Shown in pieces: positions 8,906-16,912 of a stretch of 43,560 nucleotides of DNA; position 1 is the first letter of the stretch; every line of letters begins with the position of its first letter. Below the pieces are notes generated by a model that was not told the origin of the DNA, ran no database searches, and saw only the letters and a program-made list of their open reading frames with translations. Location: the NCBI GenBank assembly GCA_020722725.1, contig DYKG01000030.1:1-43560 (forward strand). The letters are read 5' to 3'. This DNA is from Candidatus Methylomirabilis sp. GTDB taxonomy: Bacteria > Muiribacteriota > Ozemobacteria > Ozemobacterales > Ozemobacteraceae. The position numbers and the translations under genes were made by a program.

Positions 8906-10423
8906 TTGAAAATACTACTGATCCACCCGCCGTGGCTGCGCTTCTTTGGCTCGTGCCTGCCGGTGCCGCCGCTGCCCCTTGATTATATCGCTGCCTCGGT
9001 CAGAGAGCGCCTGCCTGAAATGGAAATCGAGATATATAACGCTGATTTTGCACCCAATCTCGTACCGCCAGTGGCCAATGATCTGTTTACCGCCGGGCAC
9101 GAAAGGTATCGGGCCCGACTGCACGACGATAATGACCCGGTCTGGAAAGAAATCAGGCAGCAGATCATTGATTATGCACCCGACCTGGTCGGGGTGAGCG
9201 CAATGACCGCCAGCTTTCCTTCGGCGGTGCAGATTCTCAAAATTGCCAAAGAGGTCAACCCGCAGATCGTTACCGTGCTTGGCGGCAGGCATCCCACCGC
9301 TTTGCCCGAACTCTCGCTGAAGTCGGCGCCGGCAGATTTTGTTGTGGTCGGCGATGGCGAAGAAACCTTCTGCGACCTTCTTGAAAACCTTGATAGCCCT
9401 GAGCAGGTTACCGGAATTGCTTATTCAGACAATAATGGCAAAATCGTCATCAACCCGCCCAGGGTCAGAAAGATCGCCATCGATGATTACCCGCTGCCGG
9501 TTTTTGAATCGAAACTACAGCGCTACGGCTTTGAAGATCGAAGCAAGTCTGAATTCTTCACCTGGTCGGTTCTCAGCGCCAGGGGTTGCCCGTTTCAATG
9601 CGTTTACTGTGCAACCGAACATCAGGTCAGATTTCGCAGCATCGAAAATGTCATGCAGGAAATCAGGCTGATGAAAAACCGCTACGGAATCACCCATTTC
9701 TGCTTCGAAGACGACACCTTTTCACTGCGTGCCGACCGGTTGAAACAGCTGTGCGCCGCCCTCGCAGCCGAAAATGTGAAGTGGTCCTGCGTGACCAGGG
9801 TTGATACCCTGACCGAAGAACTTGTTCAGATCATGCAGAAAAGCGGGTGCACCCAGGTTTTTCTCGGCATCGAGACCGGTTCCGCCAAAACTCTCGAACG
9901 AATTCGCAAGAAAATCAGCCTCGAACAGGTTGAAACGGCGCTGAATCTTTTCAAGCGTCACGGTATCCCGGCAATGGGCTTCTTCATCATCGGATTCCAC
10001 TGGGAAACGTTTGCCGACATGAAAGCCACCGTCGATCTAATAAAAAGGCTGCCACTCGATTCCTTTCAAATCAATATCGCCACCCCGTTACCAGGTACCG
10101 CACTCTTTCACGAACTGACCGAAAGCGGTCGATTGAACCCTGAAAAAATAGACTGGAGCCAGTTTCACCAGGGCAGCTACAATATGAATTTTTCCGACTT
10201 TCCCCAGCAGCATTGGGAAAAAATGCTTGAACATCTGCAGAAGCGCGCTTTCAGTCTGCTGAAAAAGAAGGTGATCAGACTCAATCTGCGTCGCCTGCTT
10301 TCAGACCCGAAATTTATCGTGAAAAAGCTTTGGAATAGATTTAAAGCGAACCCCCGACTGCTTAACTGGTTCGTCGAATCAAAAAAAGCCGTCACCGAAA
10401 GTCAGGGCAGCGCCCATGAGTGA
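8906..10423 (+). CDS. B12-binding-type radical SAM protein
   Basis: A cobalamin-binding-like N-terminal domain (MKILLIHPPW start, PPLPLDYIAA, DLVGVSAMTAS, VTVLGGRHPTALPE, VVVGDGEETF) precedes a radical SAM core. The 4Fe-4S motif CPFQCVYC (CX3CX2C; Cys228, Cys232, Cys235 from this start) is intact. Such proteins perform radical methylations or rearrangements in lipid, cofactor or natural-product pathways; the substrate is unknown. The frame is open from TTG 8852, but that codon overlaps the promoter. TTG 8906 gives the family-typical MKILLIHPP start and 505 aa, though no good Shine-Dalgarno is seen before it. The next gene overlaps by 8 nt. Confidence 0.87.
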   Translation: MKILLIHPPWLRFFGSCLPVPPLPLDYIAASVRERLPEMEIEIYNADFAPNLVPPVANDLFTAGHERYRARLHDDNDPVWKEIRQQIIDYAPDLVGVSAMTASFPSAVQILKIAKEVNPQIVTVLGGRHPTALPELSLKSAPADFVVVGDGEETFCDLLENLDSPEQVTGIAYSDNNGKIVINPPRVRKIAIDDYPLPVFESKLQRYGFEDRSKSEFFTWSVLSARGCPFQCVYCATEHQVRFRSIENVMQEIRLMKNRYGITHFCFEDDTFSLRADRLKQLCAALAAENVKWSCVTRVDTLTEELVQIMQKSGCTQVFLGIETGSAKTLERIRKKISLEQVETALNLFKRHGIPAMGFFIIGFHWETFADMKATVDLIKRLPLDSFQINIATPLPGTALFHELTESGRLNPEKIDWSQFHQGSYNMNFSDFPQQHWEKMLEHLQKRAFSLLKKKVIRLNLRRLLSDPKFIVKKLWNRFKANPRLLNWFVESKKAVTESQGSAHE

Positions 10424-11249
10424 AAGAAACCTGACCGTAGTCATTCCAACCCTCAATGTCGAAAAGACCATCAGGCTTACCCTTGAATCACTGCTGCCGC
10501 TTAAAGAAGCCGGTGCCCGGATTATCATGGTGGACAGTTTCTCAGAAGACCGAACCCTGAAAATGGCCGAAGGCTACGTCGATCAGGTGCTGCAATGCCC
10601 GAAAGGCAACATGTACGTCGCAATAAACATGGGCATTGAAGCTGCGAAAACCGCCTGGGTTTCGTATCTCAACGCCGATGACGTCATTTACCCCGATATC
10701 ATCAGCAGCACCCTGAATTCCGTTGCCGCCGAGACTGAGATGTTCTACGGAGACGTCGACTTCATCGACTTCAACGGGCGATTTCTGCACGGTTACGAGT
10801 TTCCTGGGCCTGAATTCATCGTGCCCCTCGCTGCTTCTTATATCTGCGCCATTTCCCCGATCGGCACCGTCTTTAAAAAGGACCTGTGGTATAAGCTCAG
10901 TGGCTTCGATACCAGATACCGCTACTCTGCCGACTTTGACTTTCTGCTGCGGGCCGCTTTGTTCAAACACCGGCTCTACAAGATTCCTCACCCGACCGTC
11001 GGCGCTTTCCGCCTGCATTCACGACAACTGAGCCAGGAAGCCGGTGCTCCCGGCATGCAGGAAAACCGCAGAATCATTGCCGAATTGAATTTGCAGGTTT
11101 CGATGAAAGACCGCCTGTTCTACAAATGGCGCTTTAAAAGCCGCAATTTCTGGGAATTTCTGATCAGGCTGCTGCGCCGGCGCCGGCTCACCAGCCAGAG
11201 TGGCCTGGCTGGGTGCATTACCCCGCCGGATTACCGTAATAATCACTGA
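10416..11249 (+). CDS. Glycosyltransferase family 2
   Basis: Protein of 277 aa with a standard GT2 layout: LTVVIPTLNVEKTIRLTLESL (residues 5-25), IIMVDSFSEDRTL, then the acidic LNADDVIYPDI motif for metal and nucleotide-sugar binding. GTVFKKDLWYKLSGFDTRYRYSADFDFLLR carries the late GFDxxxxxxxDxD-like block. The last 50 residues are arginine-rich. It starts inside the radical SAM gene (8-nt overlap), so the two are co-translated and may act on the same lipid or glycan. It is less AT-rich than the glycan operon to the left, so it probably does not belong to that operon's pathway. Confidence 0.88.
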   Translation: MSERNLTVVIPTLNVEKTIRLTLESLLPLKEAGARIIMVDSFSEDRTLKMAEGYVDQVLQCPKGNMYVAINMGIEAAKTAWVSYLNADDVIYPDIISSTLNSVAAETEMFYGDVDFIDFNGRFLHGYEFPGPEFIVPLAASYICAISPIGTVFKKDLWYKLSGFDTRYRYSADFDFLLRAALFKHRLYKIPHPTVGAFRLHSRQLSQEAGAPGMQENRRIIAELNLQVSMKDRLFYKWRFKSRNFWEFLIRLLRRRRLTSQSGLAGCITPPDYRNNH

Positions 11250-11325
11250 TTTTCAATTTGTATAAACCTTCGATGCAGTTACGTGGTATATTTAAACAAT
11301 GCGATCAACAGGGTCAGGAGGAGTT

Positions 11326-12300
11326 ATGAAAAAATCGACAATCATGCTGGCAATTGCCGGACTGCTTTTTCCCATCGCCGGATTTGCTGCCGAAATAGTA
11401 TTTTCCGGGCAGAAAGAAAACCAGTTCGACCTCTATAAAGCCAATCTCGAAGATGGTGCAATCACCCAGCTCACCGGCACCCCTGCTGCCGACGAGCTCA
11501 TGGCATGCCTGTCACCCGACCGCACAAAAATTGCCTTCGTTTCTGACCGTCAGGGTGCGAACTCTCTTTATCTTGCCGCGGTTGATGCCATTGATAAGGC
11601 CGAGAACATCAGCCCTGCCGTTGGAGCCTACGCTAACCCGGTTTTTTCCCCTGACAGCACCAGAGTTTTGGCCAAATATGCCCCTGACCCGGAACTGCCA
11701 TTTGCCAAAACCAAAATTGTTATTCTGGATTTGCAGAAAAAGCAGCAGGATATCCTGATCGACAGCGAAAAACTCACAGTCCCCGAAAACTCAGAAACCC
11801 TGAAAGTGGTTGATTGGCCGATCTGGGTCTCGGAAGACATGATCGTCTATGTTCTGTCTGAACTTGCCGACGATGTTTCAGGTCGCACGACCCGCTCGAC
11901 CCTCTATATGTTCGACCGCAAAAATAACAGGCACATTCGCATGGGCGGCGGCGAAAGCTATTTCACCGATACGGGCCGCAATATGGGCTTCAAAGCAACC
12001 ATGCCGACCCTGATCAATGAATCAGACAAATTGCGCTATCTTGCATTTGTCGCAGTCAGAGGCAACATTGAACGAGAGCCGATGCAGCTTTCGCTTACCG
12101 GTTCAGGCAAAGGCGGCATCGAGCTGGGTGACCCCGACTTTTTCGGCCCGCTGTTGATAGCAGATCAAACCTGGATCTACGGGGTAACCGACGATGACGG
12201 AATAAACCGGCTTCATTTCAAAAAAGGCCAGATCAGTGCAGCCGCGCAGAAACTGCAATTTGATGGCGCAGTGATTTACCCGACTCTGCTCAAGCCCTGA
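11326..12300 (+). CDS. Secreted TolB/WD40-like beta-propeller protein
   Basis: Protein of 324 aa with a clear signal peptide (MKKSTIMLAIAGLLFPIAGFA, residues 1-21). TolB-type propeller repeats follow: EIVFSGQKENQFDLYKANL, LMACLSPDRTKIAFVSDR and NPVFSPDSTRVLAKY. It is therefore probably periplasmic. Role unknown; TolB-like propellers usually mediate protein contacts in the envelope. The start is fixed by a full AGGAGG (11316-11321) 4 nt before the ATG; an ATG at 11299 lies upstream of that site. It ends exactly where the NFACT gene begins. Confidence 0.75.
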   Translation: MKKSTIMLAIAGLLFPIAGFAAEIVFSGQKENQFDLYKANLEDGAITQLTGTPAADELMACLSPDRTKIAFVSDRQGANSLYLAAVDAIDKAENISPAVGAYANPVFSPDSTRVLAKYAPDPELPFAKTKIVILDLQKKQQDILIDSEKLTVPENSETLKVVDWPIWVSEDMIVYVLSELADDVSGRTTRSTLYMFDRKNNRHIRMGGGESYFTDTGRNMGFKATMPTLINESDKLRYLAFVAVRGNIEREPMQLSLTGSGKGGIELGDPDFFGPLLIADQTWIYGVTDDDGINRLHFKKGQISAAAQKLQFDGAVIYPTLLKP

Positions 12301-14019
12301 ATGGACTACCTTACCCTCAGAAAGCACTGCGCAGAGCTTTCTGAAGCCCTAGGCAGCCGCCCGGTGCTGGCGAGAATTTTTGCTGTACCCGGCCGCGGCT
12401 TTGCCTGGCGTTTGAAGCAGAAAGACGGTTTCGTCGATCTGGTTTTTCAGCTCGACCCGGCAATTCAGGGGTGCTGGCTTGCCGAACGGTCGGTAGAAAT
12501 TGAAAAAAACAACTCGTTGATCAGGCATATGCAGCGTCTGTTGATCAACGGCCGCATCGTTTCGGTTGCACTTGCCGGAGCTGAAGAAAAAATGCAGTTC
12601 GACCGGGTGGTGAAATTTCAGATCGCTGTTGTTGACGGCTTTTTTGGTGGGCGCAACGACTTCTATATCGTCTGCGAATTTACCGGCCGGGTTGCCAACA
12701 TCTTTCTCTGCGATCAGCAGCTCAAAATTATCGAACGATTTGCCAACACCGCCAACAACGCAGTGGGCAGCCCGTATCAATTGCCAGATTCTACCTGCCA
12801 GGTCAACCCATTTACCTGTGAAACTCAAGAATTGATCAAGATTTTTTCAAATTCACCGATGGAAACCTGGCCGCACAAAATTGCCGCCTTTTCGCCGCCG
12901 GTTGCCCGCGAGCTGGCCGACAGAACGCGCGATAAAAAGACCCCACAAGCCCTGGCTGAAGAATTAAAAAAAATGATTGAAAACTCACAGGCGTCAAAAT
13001 CCGCCTTTCTTACCATAGAAAATGGACGTTTTAAATCTCTGGGAACCTGCGAACCGGTAAAAAAAACCGGGCAAATGCTTACTTTCACCACGGTTAGCGA
13101 AGCGCTGGCCTATGCCGAAGAAAAAATCGTCGGGGCCCGAAGGTTGAATCAGGGCCGTGACCAGGCAATCAACCATTTTCGTCGTGAGCTGCAGAGCTGC
13201 CGGAAAATTCTCGCCGACCAGAAAAATCTTCAAGCTGACTACGCCAATGCCGAATCCCTGAAGAAAATCGGCAATCTGCTGATCGCCAATCTGTACCGAA
13301 TTCCCGCCGGCTCAGGCAAAATCCAGCTCGAAGACTGGGAAACGGGAGAACCGGTCGAAATCGCCCTCGACCCGGCTAAACCGGTTCAAGCCCAGGCCCA
13401 GAAATTTTTTCAGCGGTTCCGCAAAGCCCAGCGCGGAGCAGTCGAAGTCGCCCGTCGCATCGCCGAACTGGAATCGGAAATCTGCTGGCTGAACGAACAG
13501 GTCTGGTTGACTGAAAGCGCGGTATCTGAAGCGGATCTGCCAGAAATATCCGGCCGGGTTGCCGGTCGACAGGCAAAAGTGTCAGCCGAAAAAATTGCCG
13601 GGCGCAAACGCCGGCCAGAATTAAAACCTTTACTTGAAATCGACGGCTGTCGCTATTACGTTGGCAAAAATGGAAAGCAGAATGACCTGCTCACTTTCCA
13701 GCTGGCGACAAAAAAAGACCGGTGGTTTCACGCCAACGATGTACCTGGCGCCCATGTGATTCTTCGCAAAGCAGAAGGCGAAGTCTCTGAAACCGATCTG
13801 CTGCGCGGTGCACTGCTGGCAGCCTGGTTTAGTTTTGCCCGCGACAGTTCGAAGGCAGCCGTTGATACCACTGAAGTTGCGTGGGTCAAAAAGATTCCCG
13901 GTGGTGGACCGGGCCGCGTTTCATACACCCATCAGAAAACTATCTTTGTTAACCCTCAAGATGCTGCCACGCTGCTTGAGCCAACCGAAAATTTAAAATC
14001 CGGAGACCATGATGAATAA
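12301..14019 (+). CDS. NFACT family protein (RqcH/Rqc2/FbpA-like)
   Basis: Protein of 572 aa. NFACT proteins bind peptidyl-tRNA-obstructed 50S subunits and recruit tRNA-Ala to add C-terminal alanine tails for degradation. Visible are the NFACT-N domain (1 to about 210) with Asp101-Arg102 matching the functionally required DR pair of RqcH, a central helical/coiled-coil arm (about 260-440), and the C-terminal NFACT-R domain. The last contains YYVGKNGKQNDLLTF, DRWFHANDVPGAHVILR and GGGPGRVSYTHQKTIFVNP. The start codon directly follows the previous gene's TGA, indicating coupling. The adjacent secreted genes give no hint of a quality-control partner; RqcP is not seen in the window. Confidence 0.9.
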   Translation: MDYLTLRKHCAELSEALGSRPVLARIFAVPGRGFAWRLKQKDGFVDLVFQLDPAIQGCWLAERSVEIEKNNSLIRHMQRLLINGRIVSVALAGAEEKMQFDRVVKFQIAVVDGFFGGRNDFYIVCEFTGRVANIFLCDQQLKIIERFANTANNAVGSPYQLPDSTCQVNPFTCETQELIKIFSNSPMETWPHKIAAFSPPVARELADRTRDKKTPQALAEELKKMIENSQASKSAFLTIENGRFKSLGTCEPVKKTGQMLTFTTVSEALAYAEEKIVGARRLNQGRDQAINHFRRELQSCRKILADQKNLQADYANAESLKKIGNLLIANLYRIPAGSGKIQLEDWETGEPVEIALDPAKPVQAQAQKFFQRFRKAQRGAVEVARRIAELESEICWLNEQVWLTESAVSEADLPEISGRVAGRQAKVSAEKIAGRKRRPELKPLLEIDGCRYYVGKNGKQNDLLTFQLATKKDRWFHANDVPGAHVILRKAEGEVSETDLLRGALLAAWFSFARDSSKAAVDTTEVAWVKKIPGGGPGRVSYTHQKTIFVNPQDAATLLEPTENLKSGDHDE

Positions 14020-14926
14020 ATTTGTATTGCTTTTATTGTCCCTGTTTATATGTTTCAACCTGACCGCAACGGCCAAGACAGGTGAAAGCCCAAATGCTGA
14101 AGTTGAAAAGATGCTGCAGAACGTGTCTTTGCCGGGTGACCCCATAGAATCGCTGGTTCTAGACATGCGAATGAACCTGCCGCTGCCGATGACCGTTGTG
14201 GTGCAGCTGCGTTATCAGGCTCCCGACCAATATGCCCTCAATGTGTTCGACGGTTCTGATCTAATGCCGATGATGGTTATTCGCGGCACTCGGGCCATGA
14301 TCAACGATCCACTGGCTGAAGCCATTTCCCTTATCGCCTCTGCCGGAGTCGCTTTTGATCTGAGCCATCAAGGCGAACAGCTCAATGCAAACTTTGCGTT
14401 CAATCTGCCCACTGATGGGGCAATTAAAAACAAGGTAAATCTTGATTTCAAAAACATTTTCTCGAAAATTACACTGAATTGCAGTTTGGAAAAAGTCGGC
14501 GAAGCCGATCTGCTTTTTCGCGGCGAAACAGAGCGAAAAAGCAGCTGTATTGCCGGTTTTTCAACGCAGCAGTCTTTTCAGTTGCGCTCATTGCAGATGT
14601 TTGTCGAAGGAAGTTTGCAGCCGATTCTTGAGTTTCCCATTATATCAACCCAGATGAAGCCCGGTGCCGAATGTTTTGTTTTCCCGGAAACGGCTTTGAA
14701 AGAAACTGGCATCAGTGCCGCAAATATTGAACCTGACGGCATGATAGACACAATGATGGTGGTCGCATCAGTAATGAAGGCGGTTTTTCTGCGGGCTGCC
14801 GTTAAGAACCCGGCCATTCGTGCAGACCTTGAAAAAAACTTCAATATCAGCCCCGACTGGCCAAAAATTGAAGCGCAGGATAAGCAGCGTTCACAGCTGC
14901 TCAAAAAAGTTTTTCAGCCTTTTTAA
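14012..14926 (+). CDS. Secreted protein of unknown function
   Basis: About 304 aa with a signal peptide (MNKFVLLLLSLFICFNLTATA). No conserved domain is recognised. The alternating strand pattern and an early VVQLRYQAPDQYALNVFDGS stretch faintly recall LolA/LolB-type lipid-carrier folds, but this is not a call. The start overlaps the end of the NFACT gene. Two adjacent ATGs exist (14009 and 14012); the second has GGAG at a better 6-nt spacing. It is likely the last gene of the 8.9-14.9 kb operon; a repeat-rich gap follows. Confidence 0.6.
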   Translation: MNKFVLLLLSLFICFNLTATAKTGESPNAEVEKMLQNVSLPGDPIESLVLDMRMNLPLPMTVVVQLRYQAPDQYALNVFDGSDLMPMMVIRGTRAMINDPLAEAISLIASAGVAFDLSHQGEQLNANFAFNLPTDGAIKNKVNLDFKNIFSKITLNCSLEKVGEADLLFRGETERKSSCIAGFSTQQSFQLRSLQMFVEGSLQPILEFPIISTQMKPGAECFVFPETALKETGISAANIEPDGMIDTMMVVASVMKAVFLRAAVKNPAIRADLEKNFNISPDWPKIEAQDKQRSQLLKKVFQPF

Positions 14927-14980
14927 TAATCGCATTTGACAGCGATTTTCAGCGCATTTGAATTTTTGCTGCCATTTCTC

Positions 14981-15054
14981 ACCAAGTCACAAAAACCCCA
15001 AAGCACACCAGGAATTTCAAAAAGAAATCAAAAATTGTGCCCTGGTGACTTGGT
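14981..15054. repeat. Inverted repeat in intergenic region
   Basis: ACCAAGTCAC (14981-14990) pairs perfectly with GTGACTTGGT (15045-15054). Nested inside, CACCAGG (15006-15012) pairs with CCTGGTG (15041-15047), one arm overlapping the outer arm. The wording resembles the common CACAAAGGCACCAAG-type intergenic repeats of many bacteria. It lies in the 370-bp gap between the secreted-protein gene and the DnaB-like gene, in which no gene is seen. Confidence 0.7.
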
Positions 15055-15071
15055 TGCTTTTTCTCAAAATC

Positions 15072-15107
15072 CTTTGTGAGCTTCGTGCCTTTACGCCTTG
15101 GCGAGAG
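15072..15107. repeat. Degraded CTTTGTG/CCTTTACG-type dispersed repeat
   Basis: CTTTGTGAGCTTCGTGCC followed by TTTACGCCTTGGCGAGAG. A related stretch, CTTTGTGCTCTTTTGGCC then TTTTACGG, occurs at 20302-20327, so at least two copies of this family sit in the window. Confidence 0.6.
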
Positions 15108-15241
15108 TGTTTTGGTAAAAAATCGGACAGATACGATTCATTATAAAATGCCATAACCAATGCCCGCAGAAGTTGCCGATTTTGTAATGCGAAGAAGAGT
15201 TCGCAAATCTTCCGGTAATCGCTTTTCCTTTTCAACCCTGA

Positions 15242-15270
15242 TTGACAGTTGTACCGTGCTGAATTAAAAT
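15242..15270 (+). promoter_or_regulatory. Strong sigma70-type promoter of the DnaB-like/TPR/HEAT operon
   Basis: Perfect TTGACA (15242-15247), exactly 17 bp, TAAAAT (15265-15270). Predicted start near 15277 leaves a leader of about 19 nt carrying GGAGG (15286-15290) 5 nt before the GTG start at 15296. Confidence 0.85.
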
Positions 15271-15295
15271 AGCACTTCAGACAACGGAGGAAAAG

Positions 15296-16912
15296 GTGCC
15301 CACGAAAAAAAGAAGAACAGAAAAACAACCGAAATCCAGACGTGCCGAAGCGACAAGAACCTCTTCGGAAAAGAATTCGCAAAGGCTCAAAACCGAGCTT
15401 GAAGAATACCTGCATCAGATTGCTCTCGACGAAGAAAGAATTCTCGCCAATCTGACCTTTGATCCCGTTATTATTGGCCGTCAGCTGAGCGAAAACCATT
15501 TTTGTGTTGCAGATTTTCAGGGCACCGAAGCCAACCGTATTCTCCTTGGGGCTATGCTGGAGATGCTTGAAGACAATGCCACCTTGAATCTTTCCGGCTT
15601 GATCGACAAGCTTCGCTATACCCGCCAGGGCAACCGTGACGGGGTTGAGCTTGTTGGCGGCATCGAACGCATCAAAAATCTTTTTCTTTCACCGTTTATG
15701 GTTCCTGGTGTCTCGATGCTTGAAGACGTTGAACCACTGATTGAGCGTATCCGCGATCGCAATATCAGATCTTCTGCTCATCGTAACATGATTATGTATT
15801 CAGAAAAAATAATGAGCGACGACAAAGACGCCTACGAAACCATAAGCAATTGCATCCAGGAACTGCGCACCCTGTTTCTGCATGGAAGCGCCGGCTATCT
15901 GCGCGGCATCGAATCGCATATCGAAGAGATGCGGGAAATGGTCGATGCGAATCGGGCCCAGAAGCGCAGTTACCTTGGGCTGAATACCGACTTCCCGATT
16001 CTGATGGAGCGCTTGAGCGGTTTTCAGAAAGAATTTTATCTGATTACCGGTGGGGTGGGCATGGGAAAATCGACTTTTGCCACCCAGATGGCCTGGGATC
16101 TCACAGCCATGAACCCTGAGTTGACCGTGATTTATTTCAGCCTTGATCTGAATCGCATTGATGCCACGGCAAAAATAGTTGCCCACGCTGCGGAAGTGCC
16201 CATCGATTACGTGAAGAACCCTTATGTTGCCCGTATCGATCTCGAAGAAAAACGAAAAAAAGGCTTGCAGATGGTTTCCGAGATGAGCAGTCGGCTGTTT
16301 CTCGTCGATGAATCTTCGGGTCGGGTTTTTCTCGATGATATAAAAAAATATGTAAAGCGCACCAGGCTTGAGCGTGGAGGCGATGTTGCCGTAATCATCG
16401 ACCCGCTGTTCAAGATTCAGATTCGCAATCAGCACAAAATGAGCTTCAGTGAGAAATGCAATTTTCTTGCCGCTGAACTCAAAAGCCTGAGTGCGGTTGA
16501 AGGGGTTACTCTGATTGCGACCGCCGGTCTGCCAAAGGCAATCAGCAGTCGCCGCCCGGTTAAAGAAGATCTCGAAGAAATAATGGGGTTGCTCTACGAC
16601 CCATACGCAGTGTTTTTCCTCTACAGCGATTACCTGAACAATTTCGATACTCCGTTTCTCGAATGGGAATGGGGAAAAGAAGACAGCTTCATGATTCCAA
16701 TTTCTGAGGCACTGATCGCCAAAAATAAAATGGGAAGCATCAACTCGCGAATCTTTTTCAGGTTCTTCGAAAGCTTTTCCCGGTTCAAAGAATGCGCCCC
16801 ACAGGAAGTGGAAAACTATACCGCAATGATTGAAAATCTTGAAAAATTCAAGGGACAGAGCGGTGGCAGTCCGAATGGGCAGAAGTGCTCATCCAGGCCA
16901 GAGGAATTCTGA
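15296..16912 (+). CDS. Diverged DnaB-like RecA-fold ATPase
   Basis: Protein of 538 aa with DnaB architecture. A basic tail (1-40) is followed by a DnaB-N-like helical domain (about 44-195; DEERILANLTFDP, YTRQGNRDGVELVGGIERI), then a RecA-like ATPase (about 225-500). YLGLNTDFPILMERLSG leads into Walker A GGVGMGKST (252-260), and Walker B is VAVIIDP (364-370). Important departures from replicative DnaB: the catalytic-Glu block FSLEM reads FSLDL, the DYLQLI block reads DPLFKI, and the SQLSR block reads TAGLPKA. It is therefore probably a paralogue with changed ATPase or partner use, not the replicative helicase. GTG start with GGAGG fixes the beginning. Its stop overlaps the TPR gene by 1 nt (TGATG). 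Confidence 0.8.
   Translation: MPTKKRRTEKQPKSRRAEATRTSSEKNSQRLKTELEEYLHQIALDEERILANLTFDPVIIGRQLSENHFCVADFQGTEANRILLGAMLEMLEDNATLNLSGLIDKLRYTRQGNRDGVELVGGIERIKNLFLSPFMVPGVSMLEDVEPLIERIRDRNIRSSAHRNMIMYSEKIMSDDKDAYETISNCIQELRTLFLHGSAGYLRGIESHIEEMREMVDANRAQKRSYLGLNTDFPILMERLSGFQKEFYLITGGVGMGKSTFATQMAWDLTAMNPELTVIYFSLDLNRIDATAKIVAHAAEVPIDYVKNPYVARIDLEEKRKKGLQMVSEMSSRLFLVDESSGRVFLDDIKKYVKRTRLERGGDVAVIIDPLFKIQIRNQHKMSFSEKCNFLAAELKSLSAVEGVTLIATAGLPKAISSRRPVKEDLEEIMGLLYDPYAVFFLYSDYLNNFDTPFLEWEWGKEDSFMIPISEALIAKNKMGSINSRIFFRFFESFSRFKECAPQEVENYTAMIENLEKFKGQSGGSPNGQKCSSRPEEF

Noticed and set aside
10542..11018. Long minus-strand open frame opposite the GT2 gene
   Set aside because: It mirrors a well-supported GT2 gene, has no recognisable domain, and its composition follows from the opposite strand's codons.
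15800..16435. 211-codon minus-strand frame opposite the DnaB-like gene
   Set aside because: It is antisense to the Walker A/B region of a clear ATPase and shows no family motif or promoter.
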